Source: Bacteroidales bacterium
GTDB taxonomy: Bacteria; Bacteroidota; Bacteroidia; Bacteroidales; UBA7960
Assembly: GCA_003556325.1 (NCBI GenBank)
Contig: PWRF01000120.1
Coordinates: 1-43,779, forward strand
Direction of reading: 5' to 3'
DNA: 43,779 nucleotides
The translations under genes and the position numbers were made by a program. The notes below the pieces were generated by a model. It did no database searches, was not told the DNA's origin, and worked only from the letters and a program-made list of their open reading frames with translations. Positions 38,475 to 43,779 of the stretch are shown in pieces (position 1 is the first letter of the stretch; each line of letters opens with the position of its first letter).

Positions 38475-39515
38475 TTAATTAACCACTTCTACTTTTGTCT
38501 GATCCCTCAGGTTGTGCTGTCCTACTACTACCAGTTGTTCTCCGGCTTCAATCCCCGACAGGATCTCCAGCTTGTCGTCGAAGGTGCGTCCGAGGGTAAC
38601 GGGCCTTCTGTGGGCTACTCCGTCTTCCACGACAAACACAAAGCGCTCGTCTGAGCCAACCTGCTTGCGGACGGCCAGGGCGGGGACGAGCAGGCCCTCC
38701 AGTTCGCCCACATGCAGTGTTACGCGTGTGAACATGCCGGGACGCAGGGCGAGATCGCGGTTGTCAACCAGGATCTCCACCTTGAAGGTGCCTGTGGTGC
38801 GGTCAACGGTTGGATAAATCTTGTTGATATAGCCTTCAAACTCCCTGTCAGAGTATATATCTGACCGCAAGACAGCCCGCTGGCCTTTCTCTATCCTCGG
38901 GAAAAAGCGTTCGGACACCCCGATAGTGATCTTTACCGGCTGTATTTGTTTCAGCGAAACGATGGCCACCCTGCCTTCCGGCGTACTGGGCGACATGGTA
39001 AAGATCTCTCCTGCGCTGTTATACCTGCCGGTGATGATGCCGGGGATGTTGGCGCGGATCTGTGTGTTGTCGCGCAGGTTTTCGACGTTGCTGCTGGCAA
39101 CATCATACTGCGTTTTCAGCTGGTCAACCTGCTGCTGGGTTGTGGCACCGATGCGAAGCAGGGTGTCCAGCCTGCGAAGGTCTTCCCTGATGTTGTCCAG
39201 CTGCACCTTTGCCTGGAACAACTGGGTTCTGTCCATTTGTACCAGAAGCTGGTCTTTTTCAACCTGGTCGCCCACGTCAACAAGGATATCTTCAATGCGG
39301 GCAGGACCGGGGGCGCCTATGTAGGCTTCCTCGAAGGCTTCCACCGTCCCGGTGGTACGTATGTCGTCGCTCAGCGTGGTGAGCTCCAGCTCCTGCAGCT
39401 CTACCAGCACCACGTCGCGCTCTTCTGTTTCTTCCTCTTCAATTAGTGCACAGCCGCCGGCAACGAATGCAAGGGCTAGCAACCAGGCTGTTTTTGAAAT
39501 GAAACGTGTCTTCAT
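38475..39515 (-). CDS. RND periplasmic adaptor lipoprotein
   Basis: ATG at 39515; lipobox LALAFVAGGC; HlyD motifs ILVDVGDQVEKDQLLVQMD, DRTTGTFKVEILVDN. Confidence 0.93.
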   Translation of the reverse strand: MKTRFISKTAWLLALAFVAGGCALIEEEETEERDVVLVELQELELTTLSDDIRTTGTVEAFEEAYIGAPGPARIEDILVDVGDQVEKDQLLVQMDRTQLFQAKVQLDNIREDLRRLDTLLRIGATTQQQVDQLKTQYDVASSNVENLRDNTQIRANIPGIITGRYNSAGEIFTMSPSTPEGRVAIVSLKQIQPVKITIGVSERFFPRIEKGQRAVLRSDIYSDREFEGYINKIYPTVDRTTGTFKVEILVDNRDLALRPGMFTRVTLHVGELEGLLVPALAVRKQVGSDERFVFVVEDGVAHRRPVTLGRTFDDKLEILSGIEAGEQLVVVGQHNLRDQTKVEVVN

Positions 39516-39534
39516 GATGTGATTTTTGAATTTT

Positions 39535-40908
39535 TTATAATGGTTTGTTTTCTCCGATAAACTTGTCGTATTCGGCTTTTGCCTGCAGGATGTCGTATTT
39601 TGCCTGCAGCAGGTTGAAGCGGGCCTGGGTGAGCGACACCTCGCTGTCGTTAAGCTCCATGAGGGTTCCCTGGCCTGTTTCATAACGTGTTTTTGCGATC
39701 TCGAAGCCCCGCTCAGCCATCCGAACGTTGTTTCGTGCATTTGTTGTTTGTTCCATGGCCACCATCATATTTTTTAGAATGTTATCCAGCTGAATATTAA
39801 GGTTGTCTTCCAGGAAGTGCTTTTGCAGCCGGATCTGGTCTCTCGCTATTTCCAGCTGACGGGTTTGCTGGCGTACGGCAAAGCCGTTAAACAGCGGGAT
39901 GGTAAGGCGGAGACCGGCAGAAAAGGTTTCCACCCATTGGTAGTCGCCGAAGCGGAAGTGGTTGGCTTCGGTCTGGTACTGGTAGTTTCCCGCCAGGTTG
40001 AGCATGGGAAGCCCGCCCGCCCGTGCCGTTTCCTTTTGCTGGCTTACCAGGTCGAGCTGAAGGCTCATTTGGGCCAGCTCGGTGTTTTGCTGGAGGCTTC
40101 TGTCAGCATCCTGAACGTTAAAGTCAGAGATGCGTGTCACGGTCATATCGGAAAGGTTGCCATGGATGGCCAGGGGCTGTGTCCCCTCAACTCCTATGAG
40201 GGCTTTCAGGTAGTTTAACGCTACCTCGTAAGCGTTTTCGGCCTGCATGACACCGGGGCGCAGGTTTTCGGCCTGAACCTCTGCCCGTATCAGGTCGTAC
40301 TCGGCAACGGTGCCCTGTTCATACATGCGGCGTGTGCGCTGCAGGTTTTCTGTGGCGTTGGCGAAACTTTTGCGCATTACCTGCATAGATTCTTTGGCCA
40401 GCAAAACATCGAAAAAGGCCAGCTGTACGTTGTAGTCCAGCTCAAGCTTGCTGCCCCTGAACTGTTCGCCGGCGAGGGTTTTCTCCGTGCGGGCCACTCT
40501 CAGCGACCGGTTCAGGCCGAGATTTAGCAGGGGCATCTCCGTGGATAGAACGCCCATGAAAGAGTTCTCCGCCCCCACTTCGATAACTCCGCCAGGGCCA
40601 AACGGGCTGTCGTCAGGTAAAAAGATTACCGGGCGTTTGATGTTGCGGTTGTAGCTTCCGCTGATGTTAAAAGAAGGCAAATAGCTGCTCCTTACCTCCT
40701 GGATGCCCAGCTCCGCACTTTCGATGTCGAGCCTGGCAACTTCCAGTGTCGGGTTTTGAGCCCTGGCAATAGCCATGGCCTCATCGAGGTCGACGAACAG
40801 GGTGTCGCCGCCGTTTTGTGAGTGAACGTCCGGCGCCCCCGCGAAAAGCATGAACCATGACGCCAGCATGGTCAGCAAAAGCGATCTGTGTGTGCTCAGT
40901 TTAAACAT
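39535..40908 (-). CDS. TolC-family outer membrane efflux protein
   Basis: Signal peptide; VDLDEAMAIARAQNPTLEVARLDIESAELGIQE; ETGQGTLMELNDSEVSLTQARFNLLQAKYDILQA. Confidence 0.93.
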   Translation of the reverse strand: MFKLSTHRSLLLTMLASWFMLFAGAPDVHSQNGGDTLFVDLDEAMAIARAQNPTLEVARLDIESAELGIQEVRSSYLPSFNISGSYNRNIKRPVIFLPDDSPFGPGGVIEVGAENSFMGVLSTEMPLLNLGLNRSLRVARTEKTLAGEQFRGSKLELDYNVQLAFFDVLLAKESMQVMRKSFANATENLQRTRRMYEQGTVAEYDLIRAEVQAENLRPGVMQAENAYEVALNYLKALIGVEGTQPLAIHGNLSDMTVTRISDFNVQDADRSLQQNTELAQMSLQLDLVSQQKETARAGGLPMLNLAGNYQYQTEANHFRFGDYQWVETFSAGLRLTIPLFNGFAVRQQTRQLEIARDQIRLQKHFLEDNLNIQLDNILKNMMVAMEQTTNARNNVRMAERGFEIAKTRYETGQGTLMELNDSEVSLTQARFNLLQAKYDILQAKAEYDKFIGENKPL

Positions 40909-41524
40909 AGTCTTCTTGCTTATCATTGTAAAACAGGTTTTCTACTTCTTTGAATCCCTTTTCGGTGGAAAGCCCGCGAAGGAAGCCCGTAAGGATCTGT
41001 CTGAAAAGGTCGGATCGTGATATCCGGTCAGTGGGAAATGTCTCAGTGTCGGAAAGCAGGTCGACATGAGAAAACAAAAGCTTGCTGGCAATGCCGGGGT
41101 CTATGTCTTTGCGGAAATAGCCCTGCCTGATGCCCTCAGATATAAGCTGCATGGTATATTTCTCCCGGTCTTCAAGGAGGTCTGCCACCAGGTTGTTCCA
41201 AATATCCGGGTGGAACTTTTGCAACTCACTGACAAACCCCGGATGGTAGTCGTTGATACGAATCACATGGTAGCGGAAGTGCCGGTGCATGATGTCTACC
41301 GGGTTGGCCGCCTCGTCTTCAAGCTGCTCGATCTTTTTTCTGTGTGTGTGGTAGTGGCCCAGCAGGCATTGTTTGAGAAGCTCTTCCTTGTTGCTGAAGT
41401 GTTCGTACAACGTACGCTTACTTATGCCGAGGGCTTCAGCCACATCGTTCATGGTGACCGCCCTGATGCCCTTCCTGAAAAACAGCTCCGTGGCTTCCTG
41501 TATTATGCGTTCTTTTAATTCCAT
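40901..41524 (-). CDS. TetR-family transcriptional regulator
   Basis: ERIIQEATELFFRKGIRAVTMNDVAEALGISKRTLYEHFSNKEELLKQC. Confidence 0.94.
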   Translation of the reverse strand: MELKERIIQEATELFFRKGIRAVTMNDVAEALGISKRTLYEHFSNKEELLKQCLLGHYHTHRKKIEQLEDEAANPVDIMHRHFRYHVIRINDYHPGFVSELQKFHPDIWNNLVADLLEDREKYTMQLISEGIRQGYFRKDIDPGIASKLLFSHVDLLSDTETFPTDRISRSDLFRQILTGFLRGLSTEKGFKEVENLFYNDKQEDYV

Positions 41525-41555
41525 AATCGCCTGTATTGATGTCGTTTAGCCCTGA

Positions 41556-41593
41556 TCCCGGAAAACCCGGAGGGTGTTCCGGGTTTTCCGGGA
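41556..41593. other. Long perfect hairpin upstream of tetR
   Basis: tcccggaaaacccgga (41556-41571) and tccgggttttccggga (41578-41593), 16-bp inverted repeat with 6-nt loop. Confidence 0.85.
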
Positions 41594-41854
41594 CAATGGC
41601 CATGTTTGCATCAAAAAACATGCCAAGCATGCCGAAAAAACTTTAAAAACACACAACGGCCTGTGTTTTATAGTGTTTGGCGAAGGTAAGGAAACCAATA
41701 AAACGCTCCGGGTTTTTTGGGTTATTTAACAGTTCGGCTGAAAAATGTGCGGAATCGTACAGGGGTTGTGCGGATAGCGGACAGGGGGGCATTCGTAGTA
41801 AACCACTTCGTGGTCTTGCGGAGGCCGTGATCAGGGCACAACTGAACTCCGGCA

Positions 41855-42015
41855 AGAGACCCTCCGGGGGTTCAATGTGGATAGCACCTTATGTAATGCG
41901 GGGAGAAAAACGAGCGCCCCTAGCACGAACACTGCAAGGGATTCAACGTGGATAGCCCCCGTATGAAATGCGGCGTGCAGGATATTGAACCCTTTCAGGG
42001 TTCTGCGTGCTCCCC
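41855..42015. repeat. Mosaic intergenic repeat of alternating hairpins
   Basis: gggttcaatgtggatagcaccttatgtaatgcgggg (41869 on) and gggattcaacgtggatagcccccgtatgaaatgcggcg (41938 on), plus gaaccctttcagggttc hairpin near 41987-42003. Confidence 0.8.
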
Positions 42016-42064
42016 GACCAAGGTTACGGGCGAGCTACGCCAGGGGCTCAACGAACCGGCAGGA

Positions 42065-43771
42065 TCAGCCTCCGTAGTTGGTGATCTCTTTGGTAAGTTC
42101 GTAGTCAAACTCCGGGTATTCATAAATAGATGTGCGCGGTTCTGTCTCACCGATCGAATAGCCCCAGATGCTTTCGTAGTCTTTGCTGTCTTCGCCCATC
42201 CATTCGAGTTGTTCGAGGTATTTGGCAACAGACTTTGATTCAATGATCCTGAACTTCCCCAGTTTGTCGATCACCGGGCTGTGGCTCCGGGTATGGTCGT
42301 GATCAAACTCCAGGATGCGCCGTCCGTCGTGGGTGATGCCAATGACCCGGAAGGTCATACTTTTTCCGACGCCGGGCAGGTTGATCACATTGCGGTCGGT
42401 CGCCAGGAAGGGGATGTCTGCTTTTTGACGAAGGTCGTTTATGTTTTCCACCATGTTTTCGGCCTGTTCCGGGAAGCTGCGGATTGCCCTGCGGTGTTCC
42501 TGCGGGATCTCCCCGATAGCCTTTTCCTCCATCTGCTCCTGGACGGCACGGGCGTTGGTGGCAAATTTGAAGGAGTTTTCCCTGTACCCCTTTACGGAGA
42601 AGGTATAATAGGGCAGAACACCGATGTCGTTCAGCGACTGGCGCAGTTTATTGGTATGTCCGCGCCGGCTGGAGGGTGAAGTGAAGACCAGCTGGTTGGT
42701 AACGGTCCATCCGGCCGAGGTAAGCCGGTTGATTCCCTGTTTTGCTTCGGGGGTGACTTCCATGGGTGCCTGGAAGTGGGTTTGCACCACGAATTGTTTT
42801 ATCCCGATCTGTGAGGCACGGGCTTTAAAAGCGGCCAGGATGCGGGTCAGATTTTCGGTGATCCGCTGGGGCAGGTATACGGGGAGGCGGGTGCCAAGGC
42901 GGATCCGGAGGATCTCTGCATGTTTTTCGCCATCAGGGAGTGTTTCGTTACGCATTTTTTTCCTCCGGGCCATCCCGTAAACGGCGTCAAGGATTTTTTC
43001 AAGGGACTTGTCGGAGCTCATCAGTGCATCGCCACCGGTTATCAGGATGTCGCGCAGCATGGAGTCTTCTTCCCAGTATTTCATGATCATCTCCAGCTTT
43101 TCGTCCCAGGTTTGGTCGGGTTGCAGCTTGTCGAGGTCGAAATTCAGGTTGCCCCGCTGAAAATCGTACATGCGCTGGCAGGAGGCACACAATCCGGCGC
43201 AGGCCCGGCCCATCGTATCGGGGATCATAATGGCGACCTCCGGGTAGCGGCGGTGGATGTTGTGGCTGGTGGGAAGGATCCACCCGGCAGCATTTGGCTT
43301 GCCGGGCTCCACCAGGTCTTCTTTCTCCCATGCCACAATATGCCCGAATTCGTCTACCAGCTCCTTGGAGTATATTATATAATAGCGAATGGCCAGGTCT
43401 TTGCCTTCGGCAAAAGCAGGGGCGTCCACATTCAGGAGGGAGAGGTAGTAGGGGTTCACGAAAAACGGGATGCCCTGTTTCTGAGCCCGGTGAAGCAATG
43501 CCATCGTCTCAGATCCCAGTGAGTTGCCAAGCATTTCGTCGAGGGTGTCCGGGTCGCGCACGGCAAACTTCAGGTGGAACAGGTAGTTGTCCCACCACTC
43601 CTCCATCAGCCTTGTCTTTTCCTCCATCCCGGCACCTTCGGGAAACGAGAAACGCACGCTGGTCATGGCCCCCGAATCAATCTTGTCGATCAGTACCCGT
43701 ATGATGCGGGCTTTGTTCTCTTCACGGATCCTGACGACATCAGGATCCAGGCCGTCAGGGTAATCTGCCAT
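42065..43771 (-). CDS. KamA-like (lysine 2,3-aminomutase superfamily) radical SAM protein; N-terminus probably continues beyond window
   Basis: CAGLCASC (CxxxCxxC), LRDILITGGDALMSSD, RIRLGTRLPVYLPQRIT, NLPGVGKSMTF (PLP-lysine region); frame stays open upstream to window edge. Confidence 0.85.
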   Translation of the reverse strand: MADYPDGLDPDVVRIREENKARIIRVLIDKIDSGAMTSVRFSFPEGAGMEEKTRLMEEWWDNYLFHLKFAVRDPDTLDEMLGNSLGSETMALLHRAQKQGIPFFVNPYYLSLLNVDAPAFAEGKDLAIRYYIIYSKELVDEFGHIVAWEKEDLVEPGKPNAAGWILPTSHNIHRRYPEVAIMIPDTMGRACAGLCASCQRMYDFQRGNLNFDLDKLQPDQTWDEKLEMIMKYWEEDSMLRDILITGGDALMSSDKSLEKILDAVYGMARRKKMRNETLPDGEKHAEILRIRLGTRLPVYLPQRITENLTRILAAFKARASQIGIKQFVVQTHFQAPMEVTPEAKQGINRLTSAGWTVTNQLVFTSPSSRRGHTNKLRQSLNDIGVLPYYTFSVKGYRENSFKFATNARAVQEQMEEKAIGEIPQEHRRAIRSFPEQAENMVENINDLRQKADIPFLATDRNVINLPGVGKSMTFRVIGITHDGRRILEFDHDHTRSHSPVIDKLGKFRIIESKSVAKYLEQLEWMGEDSKDYESIWGYSIGETEPRTSIYEYPEFDYELTKEITNYGG

Positions 43772-43779
43772 CCACTGCA

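Noticed and set aside
41677-42238. Short plus-strand ORFs (41677-41955, 41948-42238)
   Set aside because: Cover the mosaic repeat and the antisense end of the KamA-like gene; no protein-like features.

Overview
The window looks like a Bacteroidota chromosome segment. The evidence is T9SS-type C-terminal tails, TAnnTTTG promoter boxes and FecR-less ECF sigma/anti-sigma style genes. Most of it is core metabolism: hflX, trpS, radA, a TIGR01777 epimerase, tsaB, divIC/ftsB, priA, pfkA, comF, asd, glyS and a lipid kinase. Accessory parts: a YfcC-family carrier behind a structured leader; a secreted T9SS cyanophycinase; an ECF sigma factor next to an anti-sigma-like gene split by an in-frame TAA; a lipoprotein with a bacteriocin-like glycine-zipper tail beside two small membrane proteins; an orphan NtrC-type regulator with tandem upstream dyads; a bacterial eRF1/Pelota-like (baeRF) protein; a TetR-TolC-MFP-RND operon ending in a PII-like protein; and a divergent KamA-like radical SAM enzyme that has lost the lysine-recognition residues. 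Intergenic DNA carries at least five classes of short-period or mosaic repeats with 6-, 7-, 8- and about 9-bp periods. One inverted heptamer repeat forms the C-terminal codons of two convergent genes. No tRNA, rRNA, CRISPR array or transposase was found. All family calls are from reading the sequence, with no database search.
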